63,225 bases of DNA, taken from Flavobacteriia bacterium (GTDB lineage: Bacteria > Bacteroidota > Bacteroidia > Flavobacteriales > Flavobacteriaceae). Location of the stretch: NCBI GenBank assembly GCA_004293045.1, contig RDXY01000009.1, positions 1 through 63,225 on the forward strand, given 5' to 3'. Under the pieces are notes generated by a model. The model was not told the origin of the DNA, ran no database searches, and saw only the letters and a program-made list of their open reading frames with translations. Of this stretch, positions 34,825 through 43,400 are shown in pieces. The first letter of the stretch is position 1. Every line of letters starts with the position of its first letter. The position numbers were made by a program, and so were the translations under genes.

Positions 34825-35829
34825 TTATGCGTTTTGTTCTTTTAGTAATTCTTTAATTTTAACTTCTAACTCATCCATTAATTCTGGATTGTCTTTTATT
34901 AATTGTTTTACAGAATCTCTTCCTTGCCCTAATTTGGTTTCACCATAACTAAACCAAGAGCCGCTTTTCTTAATTATTTCAAAATCTACGGCTAAGTCTA
35001 AAACTTCACCCACTTTTGAAACCCCTTCACCATACATAATATCAAATTCTGCAGTTCTAAACGGTGGTGCTACTTTGTTTTTTACAATTTTTACTTTCGT
35101 TCTGTTACCAATAACATTGTCGCCATCTTTAATTTGCGAAGAACGTCTGATATCAATTCTTATAGAAGCATAAAACTTTAAAGCGTTTCCACCAGTTGTA
35201 GTTTCTGGGCTACCAAACATTACCCCAATTTTATCTCTCAATTGATTGATAAAAAACACAGTACATTTTGTTTTATGAATGGTTCCTGTTAACTTTCTTA
35301 ACGCTTGCGACATCAAACGGGCGTGTAATCCCATTTTGCTGTCACCCATATCGCCTTCAATTTCACTTTTTGGTGTCAATGCGGCAACCGAGTCAATTAC
35401 TACAATATCTACAGCACCTGAACGAATTAAACTTTCTGCAATTTCTAAGGCTTGTTCTCCGTTATCAGGTTGCGAAATAATTAAATTATCAATATCAATC
35501 CCTAATTTTTCTGCATAAAAACGGTCAAAGGCATGTTCTGCATCAATAAATGCTGCAATTCCTCCTGCTTTTTGTGCTTCTGCTATGGCGTGTAAGGTTA
35601 GGGTGGTTTTACCAGATGATTCTGGTCCGTAAATTTCGATAATTCTTCCTTTCGGATATCCATTTACTCCCAATGCAATGTCTACACCTAAAGAACCTGA
35701 TGAAATGGTTTCTACTTCTTCTACAGCAGAATCGCCCATTTTCATTACAGCTCCTTTACCGTACGTTTTGTCTAATTTGTCTAATGTTAGTTGTAAGGCT
35801 TTTAATTTTGCTTCTTTCTCTGTGCTCAT
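34825..35829 (-). CDS. recA: Recombinase RecA
   Basis: Strand-exchange protein for repair and recombination. The 334-residue protein has the Walker A motif [10 protein letters not shown] at about 65-74, [29 protein letters not shown] (Walker B), loop 1/loop 2 with [10 protein letters not shown] and [14 protein letters not shown], and [14 protein letters not shown]. No intein. There is no LexA box that I can identify upstream. DprA, its loader in transformation, is encoded 3.4 kb away. Confidence 0.98.
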   Translation of the reverse strand: MSTEKEAKLKALQLTLDKLDKTYGKGAVMKMGDSAVEEVETISSGSLGVDIALGVNGYPKGRIIEIYGPESSGKTTLTLHAIAEAQKAGGIAAFIDAEHAFDRFYAEKLGIDIDNLIISQPDNGEQALEIAESLIRSGAVDIVVIDSVAALTPKSEIEGDMGDSKMGLHARLMSQALRKLTGTIHKTKCTVFFINQLRDKIGVMFGSPETTTGGNALKFYASIRIDIRRSSQIKDGDNVIGNRTKVKIVKNKVAPPFRTAEFDIMYGEGVSKVGEVLDLAVDFEIIKKSGSWFSYGETKLGQGRDSVKQLIKDNPELMDELEVKIKELLKEQNA

Positions 35830-35845
35830 AATAATTAATTTTTCG

Positions 35846-35853
35846 TAAAAATA
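35846..35853 (-). promoter_or_regulatory. recA promoter -7 box
   Basis: The minus strand reads TATTTTTA with a TTTG about 19 bases upstream, close to the Bacteroidota consensus; the start codon is 17 bases downstream. Confidence 0.45.
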
Positions 35854-35922
35854 CAGAATTTTTTTATTGCAACAAATTTTGTTTGTAAGTTTCTTGATAC
35901 ATTTTCAATTAAAAAATATTTT

Positions 35923-35930
35923 TATCTTTG
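35923..35930 (+). promoter_or_regulatory. trhO -7 promoter box (TATCTTTG)
   Basis: A match to TAnnTTTG. The leader to the ATG at 36013 is about 75 bases and contains two short inverted repeats: GAATTC at both 35936-35941 and 35951-35956, and CGTGAT-A-ATCACG near 35975. Confidence 0.5.
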
Positions 35931-36012
35931 CTACTGAATTCTTCCATTTAGAATTCGTTTTTTATTTCTTTAAGTCGTGATAATCACGGCTCTAACCTTA
36001 AATGTTTATAGC

Positions 36013-37383
36013 ATGCAACTGTACAACACCTTAAGCGCGGAAGAAAGAGCCAAGTTAATTGATCAAGCTGGTCAACGAGTAACGCTTTCTTTTTATGCGT
36101 ACGCCAAAATTGAAAATCCAACACAATTTAGAAATGATTTGTTTTTGAAATGGAACAAATTAGATGCCTTAGGCCGAATTTATGTAGCAACGGAAGGTAT
36201 AAACGCGCAAATGTCTGTTCCAGCAGAAAATATTGATGCTTTTAGAAAAACCCTTGAAGCCTACGATTTTATGAAAGGCATTCGATTGAATATTGCCGTA
36301 GAACACGATGATCATTCCTTTTTAAAATTAACGATAAAAGTTAGGCACAAAATCGTGGCTGATGGATTAAATGACGATACGTTTGATGTAACCAACAAAG
36401 GGGTACATTTAAACGCCCGAGAATTTAATAAAATTTTAGAAGACCCAAATACGATTGTAGTCGATTTTAGAAATCATTATGAAAGTGAAGTCGGACATTT
36501 TACAGGTGCGATTACGCCAGATGTTGAAACTTTTCGTGAAAGTTTACCAATTATCAACGAGCAATTAAAAGACTTTAAAGAAGATAAAAACTTAGTGATG
36601 TATTGCACCGGTGGGATTCGTTGCGAAAAAGCCTCTGCATATTATAAGCATCAAGGATTTAAAAACGTTTTTCAGTTAGAAGGCGGCATTATAAACTACG
36701 CCAAACAAATTAAGGAAGAAGGCTTAGAAAGTAAATTTATTGGAAAAAATTTTGTGTTTGACCACCGTTTGGGCGAACGAATTACAGATGATATTATTGC
36801 CCAGTGTCACCAGTGTGGTGCCCCTTGTGATACTCACGTTAATTGTGCCAATGAAGCGTGCCATTTATTATTTATTCAGTGCGATTCGTGTGCTGAAAAA
36901 ATGGAAAATTGTTGTTCCACAACTTGTGTTGAAACCATTTATTTACCTTTAGAAGAACAAGAAAACCGCAGAAAAGGATTAAAAAATGGAAATATGATTT
37001 TTCAAAAAGGAAAATCACCAGCGTTAACATTCAAACAAAATTCGGAGCGAAATATATTTGAAGAAATCGCTCAAAAACCGGTAAAAGTTTCCACGGTTAC
37101 CCAAATTAGAAAGCGAAAAGTAACGACTGAAAGAAAAACATATATTGGTAAGGGACAACATTATTTCACCAAGGCGCAAGTAGGGCAATTTCTGATTGAA
37201 AACCAAGAGTTAAAAACGGGAGACACGATTTTTATTACTGGTCCTACAACTGGAAATGAGAAAATGCAAGTGGGTACTATGTTGATAAACGGCATCGAAA
37301 ACACCACTGCAAAACCCGGTGATAAAGTAACTTTTGTTGTGCCATTTAAAATTAGAGAATCAGATAAAATCTATAAAATTTAA
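36013..37383 (+). CDS. trhO: tRNA U34 hydroxylase TrhO with C-terminal EF-Tu-domain-2-like barrel
   Basis: TrhO uses O2 to make 5-hydroxyuridine at tRNA position 34. From the ATG at 36013 (begins MQLYNTLSAEERAKL) the protein has 456 residues, about 100 more than ordinary TrhO. Domains: an N-terminal ferredoxin-like acylphosphatase-type fold to about 100; a rhodanese domain with the catalytic Cys198 in YCTGGIRCEKAS; a cysteine cluster (CHQCGAPC, HVNCANEACH, CDSCAEKMENCC) that could bind zinc; and residues 376-456, which read like the barrel at the C-terminus of U32 peptidase-family/TrhP proteins (GKGQHYFTKAQVGQFL, LKTGDTIFITGPTT, IRESDKIYKI). ATG 35977 upstream is not preferred. Confidence 0.9.
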   Translation: MQLYNTLSAEERAKLIDQAGQRVTLSFYAYAKIENPTQFRNDLFLKWNKLDALGRIYVATEGINAQMSVPAENIDAFRKTLEAYDFMKGIRLNIAVEHDDHSFLKLTIKVRHKIVADGLNDDTFDVTNKGVHLNAREFNKILEDPNTIVVDFRNHYESEVGHFTGAITPDVETFRESLPIINEQLKDFKEDKNLVMYCTGGIRCEKASAYYKHQGFKNVFQLEGGIINYAKQIKEEGLESKFIGKNFVFDHRLGERITDDIIAQCHQCGAPCDTHVNCANEACHLLFIQCDSCAEKMENCCSTTCVETIYLPLEEQENRRKGLKNGNMIFQKGKSPALTFKQNSERNIFEEIAQKPVKVSTVTQIRKRKVTTERKTYIGKGQHYFTKAQVGQFLIENQELKTGDTIFITGPTTGNEKMQVGTMLINGIENTTAKPGDKVTFVVPFKIRESDKIYKI

Positions 37384-37405
37384 CCACCAGTTATAAGAAA
37401 AATTT

Positions 37406-37441
37406 AACCTGTTACGTTATAAAGATGTAGCAGGTTTTTTT
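37406..37441 (+). terminator. Rho-independent terminator after trhO
   Basis: AACCTGTTAC pairs with GTAGCAGGTT (one G-T pair) around an 11-base loop and is followed by a run of T. Confidence 0.7.
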
Positions 37442-37561
37442 GTTTGTAACAACTTGAAAAATCAAAAGTTTAAATTCAGTTAAAAAAATGCTATCTTTAC
37501 GCTCAAAATAACAGTTGAAAAGTAGTTTCAATTTTTTTGAGGCGATCAATATATATAAATT

Positions 37562-38716
37562 ATGGCATGTACAAGTTGTTCAACTTCCGATGGTGGTGCA
37601 CCAAAGGGGTGTAAAAATAATGGGACTTGCGGCACCGATAGCTGCAACAAATTAACGGTTTTTGATTGGTTGTCAAACATGACTTTGCCTGGCGGACAAG
37701 CGCCGTTTGATTGCGTGGAAGTACGTTTTAAAAACGGAAGAAAAGAATATTTTAGAAACACTGAAAAACTAACTTTAAGCATAGGTGATGTAGTAGCTAC
37801 AGAAGCTTCTTCTGGTCATGATGTAGGCTTGGTGTCTTTAACAGGCGAATTAGTTCGTGTTCAAATGAACAAGAAAAATGTAAAAGACAATGCCGAAATT
37901 CCTAAAGTATATCGCAAAGCGACTCAAAAAGACATTGATATTTGGCATGGCGTAAGAAATAAAGAAGACGCCATACAAGTTCGTGCTCGGGAAATTGCCA
38001 TCGCGATTAAATTAGAAATGAAAATTTCGGATATCGAATTCCAAGGAGATGGTTCAAAAGCGACATTTTATTATACTGCAAATGACCGTGTTGATTTCCG
38101 ACAATTAATTAAAGAATACGCTAGCGAATTTAAAATTCGGGTAGAAATGAAACAAGTGGGCTTCCGTCAAGAAGCCGCTCGTTTAGGCGGAATTGGTTCT
38201 TGTGGACGCGAATTATGTTGTTCTTCGTGGTTAACCGATTTCAGAAGCGTGAATACTTCTGCCGCTCGATACCAACAATTATCCTTAAATCCACAAAAAT
38301 TAGCAGGGCAATGCGGAAAGCTTAAATGTTGTTTAAATTACGAATTAGACACGTATTTAGACGCGCTAAAAGGCTTGCCAGACATGGACACAAAATTACT
38401 TACCGATAAAGGCGATGCCTATTGCCAAAAAATAGATATTTTCAAAAATTTAATGTGGTTTTCGTACGCAAACGCGCCAGCACATTGGCACACGCTAACG
38501 GCAGAAAAAGCCAAAGAAATTGTTGCGATAAACAAACAAGGCAAAAAAATTGCTCAACTAGAAGACTTTGTAGAAGAAGTTTCAACGGTAAACGTGGAGA
38601 AAAAATTTGAAAACGTGGTTGGACAAGATAGTTTAACAAGATTTGATCAACCTAAGAAAAAATCAAACAATAATAATAAAAGAAAAAAGAAACCGTTTAA
38701 GAAAAATGAACAATAA
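37562..38716 (+). CDS. ricT: PSP1/RicT family protein with a cysteine-rich N-terminus
   Basis: A 384-residue PSP1-domain protein. In Bacillus, RicT forms an Fe-S complex with RicA and RicF that affects RNase Y-dependent RNA maturation. The PSP1 core spans about residues 60-280 and includes GGIGSCGRELCCSSW and QCGKLKCCLNYEL, typical conserved cysteine motifs. The first 28 residues hold Cys3, Cys6, Cys17, Cys23 and Cys28. The C-terminal 40 residues are lysine- and asparagine-rich. The next gene (gldH) starts 11 bases before the stop, so they are translationally coupled. Confidence 0.88.
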   Translation: MACTSCSTSDGGAPKGCKNNGTCGTDSCNKLTVFDWLSNMTLPGGQAPFDCVEVRFKNGRKEYFRNTEKLTLSIGDVVATEASSGHDVGLVSLTGELVRVQMNKKNVKDNAEIPKVYRKATQKDIDIWHGVRNKEDAIQVRAREIAIAIKLEMKISDIEFQGDGSKATFYYTANDRVDFRQLIKEYASEFKIRVEMKQVGFRQEAARLGGIGSCGRELCCSSWLTDFRSVNTSAARYQQLSLNPQKLAGQCGKLKCCLNYELDTYLDALKGLPDMDTKLLTDKGDAYCQKIDIFKNLMWFSYANAPAHWHTLTAEKAKEIVAINKQGKKIAQLEDFVEEVSTVNVEKKFENVVGQDSLTRFDQPKKKSNNNNKRKKKPFKKNEQ

Positions 38717-39194
38717 ATTTTTAAAAATACTGCCTTTTTTCTTGTTTTTTCTTGTAATTTCTTGCGATAAAAAACAGGTTTTTGATGAATATTATGCATT
38801 TGACGGCACTTGGAAAAAAAACAAAAAAGCTTCTTTTACTTTTGAACAAAAAGATACCACAAGTGTATATAATTTATTTTTAAACGTTAGAAACAACAAC
38901 GAATATCCGTATAATAATTTGTTTTTAATTGTATCATTAAACCAACCAAATGGCAAAGTGCTAGTAGATACTTTAGAATACCAAATGGCAAATCCAGATG
39001 GTACTTTATTAGGAACTGGTTTTTCAGATGTAAAAGAAAGCAAATTGTGGTATAAAGAAAATTATAGTTTTGAAAAACCCGGAAAATATAAGTTAGAAGT
39101 AGAACACGCGGTAAGACAAACCGGAAAAGTTCAAGGTGTAAAAGACTTAACCGGCATTACAGATTTAGGATTTAGAATTGAAAAAAGAAAATAA
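38706..39194 (+). CDS. gldH: Gliding motility lipoprotein GldH
   Basis: A 162-residue lipoprotein (start MNNKFLKILPFFLFFLVISC, cysteine at 20) needed for gliding and type IX secretion-linked motility in Flavobacterium. The mature part has FDEYYAFDGTWKK, NVRNNNEYPYNNLFLIV and DTLEYQMANPDGTLLGTG, which I recognise as GldH. An upstream TTG-type start would remove the signal peptide from the N-terminus, so I used 38706. It overlaps ricT by 11 bases and is 8 bases before PBP1A, as in other flavobacteria. Confidence 0.92.
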   Translation: MNNKFLKILPFFLFFLVISCDKKQVFDEYYAFDGTWKKNKKASFTFEQKDTTSVYNLFLNVRNNNEYPYNNLFLIVSLNQPNGKVLVDTLEYQMANPDGTLLGTGFSDVKESKLWYKENYSFEKPGKYKLEVEHAVRQTGKVQGVKDLTGITDLGFRIEKRK

Positions 39195-39202
39195 AGAAAA
39201 AA

Positions 39203-41527
39203 ATGGCAACTAACAACACCCAAGTCAGTTATTCAGATTACGTTAGAAAATTTTGGAAATTATTCGGCTACACTTTTGGTGGCGTATTATTATTTTTTCT
39301 TTTGGCATCGTGGGGATTTTTCGGAAAAATGCCTTCGTTTGACGAATTAGAAAACCCAGATACCAATATCGCTACTGAAATTATTTCTTCAGACGGCGTT
39401 ACATTGGGGAAATTTTATAAAGAAAACAGAACACCTGTAAAATATCAAGACTTACCTAAGCATTTAGTAGATGCATTAGTAGCTACTGAAGACGAACGTT
39501 TTTATGAACATTCTGGTGTAGATGCCAGAGGAACATTAAGAGCCATTTCAAGTTTAGGAAGAAGCGGTGGCGCAAGTACCATTACCCAACAATTAGCCAA
39601 AAATTTATTTCATGGTGAAGGCTCTAAATTTTTACCATTTCGTATCATTCAAAAATGTAAAGAATGGATTATTGCTACCAAATTAGAACGTCAATATACC
39701 AAACCAGAAATAATTGCTCTGTATTTAAATAAAGTTGATTTTGTAAACAGTGCTGTCGGCATTCGTTCCGCATCAAAAATTTATATGAATAAAGAACCTA
39801 AAGATTTAACTTTAGCTGAAAGTGCTTTATTTGTTGGAATGCTAAAAAATCCAGCCTTATTCAATCCTACCAAAGAAAAAAGAAAAGAAAAAGTTTTTCA
39901 ACGTAGAAATACCGTTTTAGATCAAATGGTAAAAAATAAGTATTTATCAGAAGCAAAGGCAGCAGAATTAAAGCGAATTCCCGTTAAGATTAATTTCAAA
40001 CCAGAAAGTCACGCAGAAGGAACGGCAACCTATTTTAGAGAATACTTACGTGAAAGTTTAAAACCTATCATTAAAGCTATTGAAGACGAAAAAGGAGAAG
40101 AAATTGACCTTTACACGGCCGGTTTAAAAATTTATGTGACAATAGATTCTCGTATGCAACAATATGCTGAAGAAGCAGTAGAAGAACATTTATCCAACTT
40201 ACAACCCGAATTCAATCGTCGTCAAAAGGACAATCCAACGGCACCATTTTTAGATATTACGCCTGCAGAAACTCAGAAAATCATGTATCAAGCCATGAAA
40301 AATTCCGAGAGATGGCGTATTATGAGTATCAACGGAAAATCGGATGCTGAAATTAAACAATCTTTTGAAGTGCCAGCTAAAATGAAAATTTTTACTTGGA
40401 AAGGCGAAAGAGATACCATTATGAAACCTAAAGATTCAATAATCTACTACAAACATTTCTTACAAACTGGAATGATGGCAATGGAGCCACAAACGGGTCA
40501 TGTAAAAGCTTGGGTGGGTGGAATAAATTACAAATATTTTCAATACGACCACGTAGGTCAAGGTGCCCGTCAAGTAGGTTCCACTTTTAAACCATTTGTT
40601 TACGCAACAGCTATAGACAGATTAGAAAAATCACCTTGCGATATGATAATGGATTCGCCATTTACCATTTTAAAAGGAGATAATAACGATAAAGATTGGA
40701 CGCCAAACAATTCGGATGGGAAATTCCGTGGATTGGTTTCAATGAAAAAAGCGTTGGCAAACTCTATTAACACAGTTTCGGCACGATTAATTCATGAAGT
40801 GGGTGCGCCAGCTGTTGTGGAAATGGCAAAAAATTTAGGAGTAACTTCCAAAATCCCAAACCGCCCAGCAATTGCTTTGGGTGCGGTAGAAATAACAGTA
40901 CAAGAAATGGTAGCCGCTTTCAGCACTTTTGCCAATGAAGGGGTATATATTAAACCACAATTAATTACAAAAATTGAAGATAAAAACGGCGTGGTAATTT
41001 ACCAAGGCGTGGAAGAATCGCACGATGTGGTAAATAAAGACGTGGCGTATTCGGTTATTAAATTAATGGAAGGCGTTACGGAATCAGGTACGGGTTCTCG
41101 TTTGCGTTGGGCTGCTTCGGCACCATCCAATTTTTTAACGGGTGTGCCCTATAATATTAAAGGACCAGTTGCAGGAAAAACAGGAACTTCTCAAAACAAT
41201 TCTGATGGCTGGTTTATTGGAATGGTGCCTAATTTAGCCGCCGGAGTTTGGGTGGGTAATGAAGATCGTTCAGCGCATTTTGAAAGTACAAACATGGGGC
41301 AAGGGGCTACAACCGCTTTACCTATTTACGGAATTTTTATGCGAAAATGCCTGGCAGATAAAACCTTAAATATTTCTCAGGAACCATTTAAAAGACCAGC
41401 AAATATGTCTATTAAAGTAGATTGCGCTACCGAATCAAGAAGATCTGAAAATGATTCGACAGCTACTGACTCCACGGCAGCACCAATAGATGCCCAACCT
41501 GATACAGACGGATTAGACGGACTATAA
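39203..41527 (+). CDS. Penicillin-binding protein 1A (bifunctional)
   Basis: A 774-residue class A PBP that polymerises and cross-links peptidoglycan. There is one N-terminal transmembrane helix (about 22-42), a GT51 domain with the catalytic Glu in [29 protein letters not shown], and a transpeptidase domain with the Ser in [17 protein letters not shown]-type SxN, and [13 protein letters not shown]. The last 40 residues are polar and Asp/Thr-rich. The coupling to gldH fits envelope biology. Confidence 0.95.
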   Translation: MATNNTQVSYSDYVRKFWKLFGYTFGGVLLFFLLASWGFFGKMPSFDELENPDTNIATEIISSDGVTLGKFYKENRTPVKYQDLPKHLVDALVATEDERFYEHSGVDARGTLRAISSLGRSGGASTITQQLAKNLFHGEGSKFLPFRIIQKCKEWIIATKLERQYTKPEIIALYLNKVDFVNSAVGIRSASKIYMNKEPKDLTLAESALFVGMLKNPALFNPTKEKRKEKVFQRRNTVLDQMVKNKYLSEAKAAELKRIPVKINFKPESHAEGTATYFREYLRESLKPIIKAIEDEKGEEIDLYTAGLKIYVTIDSRMQQYAEEAVEEHLSNLQPEFNRRQKDNPTAPFLDITPAETQKIMYQAMKNSERWRIMSINGKSDAEIKQSFEVPAKMKIFTWKGERDTIMKPKDSIIYYKHFLQTGMMAMEPQTGHVKAWVGGINYKYFQYDHVGQGARQVGSTFKPFVYATAIDRLEKSPCDMIMDSPFTILKGDNNDKDWTPNNSDGKFRGLVSMKKALANSINTVSARLIHEVGAPAVVEMAKNLGVTSKIPNRPAIALGAVEITVQEMVAAFSTFANEGVYIKPQLITKIEDKNGVVIYQGVEESHDVVNKDVAYSVIKLMEGVTESGTGSRLRWAASAPSNFLTGVPYNIKGPVAGKTGTSQNNSDGWFIGMVPNLAAGVWVGNEDRSAHFESTNMGQGATTALPIYGIFMRKCLADKTLNISQEPFKRPANMSIKVDCATESRRSENDSTATDSTAAPIDAQPDTDGLDGL

Positions 41528-41535
41528 ATTATATT

Positions 41536-42234
41536 ATGATTTCAAGAAAAGTAAACAACGTACAAGAAGCACTTGAAGGAATTCAAGATGGACAAACCAT
41601 AATGCTTGGTGGTTTCGGACTTTGTGGTATTCCCGAAAACAGTATTGCTGCATTAGTAGAAAAAAACATCACCAATTTAACTTGCATTTCAAACAATGCC
41701 GGTGTAGACGATTTCGGATTGGGGTTATTATTACAAAAACGTCAAATTAAGAAAATGATTTCTTCTTATGTAGGAGAAAATGCCGAATTTGAACGTCAAA
41801 TGCTTTCGGGTGAATTAGAGGTAGAACTTACACCGCAAGGAACCTTAGCTGAAAAATGCCGCGCGGCACAAGCCGGAATTCCTGCGTTTTTTACACCTGC
41901 TGGTTTCGGAACAGAAGTAGCAGATGGGAAAGAAACACGCGAATTCAACGGAAAAATGCACGTAATGGAATTGGCCTATAAAGCCGATTTTTCTATTGTA
42001 AAAGCATGGAAAGGCGACGAAGCGGGGAATTTAATTTTCAAAGGAACGGCTCGAAATTTCAATGCATGTATGGCAGGAGCTGCAAAAATTACGATTGCTG
42101 AGGTGGAAGAATTAGTACCAGCAGGAACGTTGAATCCAAACGAAATTCATATCCCAGGAATTATGGTAAATCGTATTTTCCAAGGGGAGAAATTTGAAAA
42201 AAGAATTGAGCAACGCACAGTTCGTCAAAAGTAA
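41536..42234 (+). CDS. scoA: 3-oxoacid CoA-transferase subunit A
   Basis: Alpha subunit of succinyl-CoA:3-ketoacid CoA transferase, used in ketone-body/acetoacetate metabolism. The 232-residue protein has the CoA-binding [39 protein letters not shown] and [12 protein letters not shown]. The B subunit is encoded at 42658, separated by a 423-base insertion with a four-helix-bundle gene. Its stop codon touches the first repeat arm. Confidence 0.95.
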   Translation: MISRKVNNVQEALEGIQDGQTIMLGGFGLCGIPENSIAALVEKNITNLTCISNNAGVDDFGLGLLLQKRQIKKMISSYVGENAEFERQMLSGELEVELTPQGTLAEKCRAAQAGIPAFFTPAGFGTEVADGKETREFNGKMHVMELAYKADFSIVKAWKGDEAGNLIFKGTARNFNACMAGAAKITIAEVEELVPAGTLNPNEIHIPGIMVNRIFQGEKFEKRIEQRTVRQK

Positions 42235-42267
42235 TTTGAAGATTTTTTAATTTGAAAATTTGAAGAT
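42234..42267. repeat. Left arm of the four-helix-bundle element
   Basis: ATTTGAAGAT (42234-42243), ATTTGAAAAT (42250-42259) and ATTTGAAGAT (42258-42267) form an octamer-type array that begins at the scoA stop codon and runs into the start codon of the inserted gene. The last 18 bases are complementary at 17 positions to 42627-42644. Confidence 0.88.
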
Positions 42268-42619
42268 GAGAAACGACAAGGATAATTTAATTGTAAAATT
42301 AACTTTCGAGTTTGCCCTTGAAATAATTAGTTTTTCGGAGGAAATTAGAAAGACAAACCGTTTTGAAATGGCCTCTCAAATTTTTAGAAGCGGAACTTCA
42401 ATTGGCGCTAATATTAGAGAAGCCCAAAATGCAGAAAGCAAAGCTGATTTTATACACAAGTTTAAAATCTCAGCAAAGGAAACAGATGAATTACAATTTT
42501 GGTTAGAACTTTGCCAAAAATCAGAATTTTATCCAAGTCCTAATGAAGAATTATTTAAAAAGTTACAATCGATAAATTTGATAATTTCTAAGATTATATC
42601 TTCTTCAAAGAAGCGTTAA
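42266..42619 (+). CDS. Four-helix-bundle protein (23S rRNA intervening-sequence family)
   Basis: A 117-residue all-helical protein of the S23/IVP-type family (TIGR02436). The signature segment is QIFRSGTSIGANIREAQNAE followed by ADFIHKFKISAKETDELQFWL. Relatives are encoded within intervening sequences of 23S rRNA genes, and Avd of diversity-generating retroelements has the same fold. No DGR reverse transcriptase is nearby. I chose the ATG at 42266 over a TTG at 42260; the start codon overlaps the left repeat arm. The gene interrupts the otherwise paired scoA-scoB, so it is probably inserted. Confidence 0.9.
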   Translation: MRNDKDNLIVKLTFEFALEIISFSEEIRKTNRFEMASQIFRSGTSIGANIREAQNAESKADFIHKFKISAKETDELQFWLELCQKSEFYPSPNEELFKKLQSINLIISKIISSSKKR

Positions 42620-42652
42620 TTTTCAAATCATCAAATTTTCAAATCATCAAAT
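42619..42652. repeat. Right arm of the four-helix-bundle element
   Basis: ATTTTCAAAT and ATCATCAAAT alternate twice at an 8-base period (42619-42652), beginning at the stop codon of the four-helix-bundle gene. This is the inverted counterpart of the left arm. Confidence 0.88.
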
Positions 42653-42657
42653 AATAT

Positions 42658-43314
42658 ATGGCATTAGATAAAAATCAAATAGCACAACGCATCGCACAAG
42701 AAGTTAAAGACGGGTATTACGTAAATTTAGGAATCGGAATTCCAACTTTAGTGGCGAATTATGTTCGTACGGATATTTCGGTGGAATTTCAGTCTGAAAA
42801 TGGCGTATTAGGCATGGGCCCGTTCCCTTTTGAAGGAGAAGAAGATGCCGATATTATCAACGCAGGAAAACAAACCATTACCACATTGCCAGGAGCCAGT
42901 TTTTTTGATTCCGCTTTTAGTTTTGGAATGATTCGTGCCCAAAAAGTAGATTTAACGATTTTAGGCGCCATGGAAGTTTCTGAAAATGGCGATATTGCCA
43001 ACTGGAAAATTCCAGGAAAAATGGTAAAAGGAATGGGTGGCGCGATGGATTTAGTAGCTTCAGCTGAAAATATTATCGTAGCTATGATGCATGTAAATAA
43101 AGCAGGCGAATCAAAAATCTTAAAGAAATGTACACTGCCTTTAACCGGTGTTGGCTGTGTGAAAAAAGTAGTTACAGAATTAGCCGTTTTAGAAGTGACA
43201 CCTAAAGGGTTTAAATTGTTAGAACGCGCACCAGGTGTTTCTGTAGAAGACATAATCAAAGCTACAGAAGCGGATTTAATCGTTGAAGGAGACATTCCGG
43301 AAATGAGTATATAA
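42658..43314 (+). CDS. scoB: 3-oxoacid CoA-transferase subunit B
   Basis: Beta subunit of the CoA transferase. The 218-residue protein has YVNLGIGIPTLVANYV, the catalytic Glu in FQSENGVLGMGP, MVKGMGGAMDLV and CTLPLTGVGCVKKVVTELAV. It starts 5 bases after the right repeat arm. It is followed by an ORF-less arm-core-arm repeat before the next gene. Confidence 0.95.
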   Translation: MALDKNQIAQRIAQEVKDGYYVNLGIGIPTLVANYVRTDISVEFQSENGVLGMGPFPFEGEEDADIINAGKQTITTLPGASFFDSAFSFGMIRAQKVDLTILGAMEVSENGDIANWKIPGKMVKGMGGAMDLVASAENIIVAMMHVNKAGESKILKKCTLPLTGVGCVKKVVTELAVLEVTPKGFKLLERAPGVSVEDIIKATEADLIVEGDIPEMSI

Positions 43315-43321
43315 GTAATCA

Positions 43322-43394
43322 ATTTGAAAATTTGAGAATTTGAAAATGGACTACTCGGTTATTTTCAAATTTTCAAATTTTTTCATTTTCAAAT
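43322..43394. repeat. ORF-less arm-core-arm repeat after scoB
   Basis: Left arm: ATTTGAAAAT, ATTTGAGAAT and ATTTGAAAAT at an 8-base period (43322-43347). Core: 13 bases (43348-43360). Right arm: ATTTTCAAAT twice at an 8-base period (43361-43378) and once more at 43385-43394. The arms can pair over more than 20 bases with one wobble. The words are those of the element around the four-helix-bundle gene, but no gene lies between the arms. Confidence 0.88.
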
Positions 43395-43400
43395 CAAACT

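Noticed and set aside
35950..36012. Riboswitch in the trhO leader
   Set aside because: Only two short inverted repeats are present in a leader of about 75 bases. No known riboswitch core was recognised.
42266..42619. Diversity-generating retroelement because of the Avd-like fold
   Set aside because: No reverse transcriptase, template repeat or variable repeat with adenine-specific differences was seen nearby.
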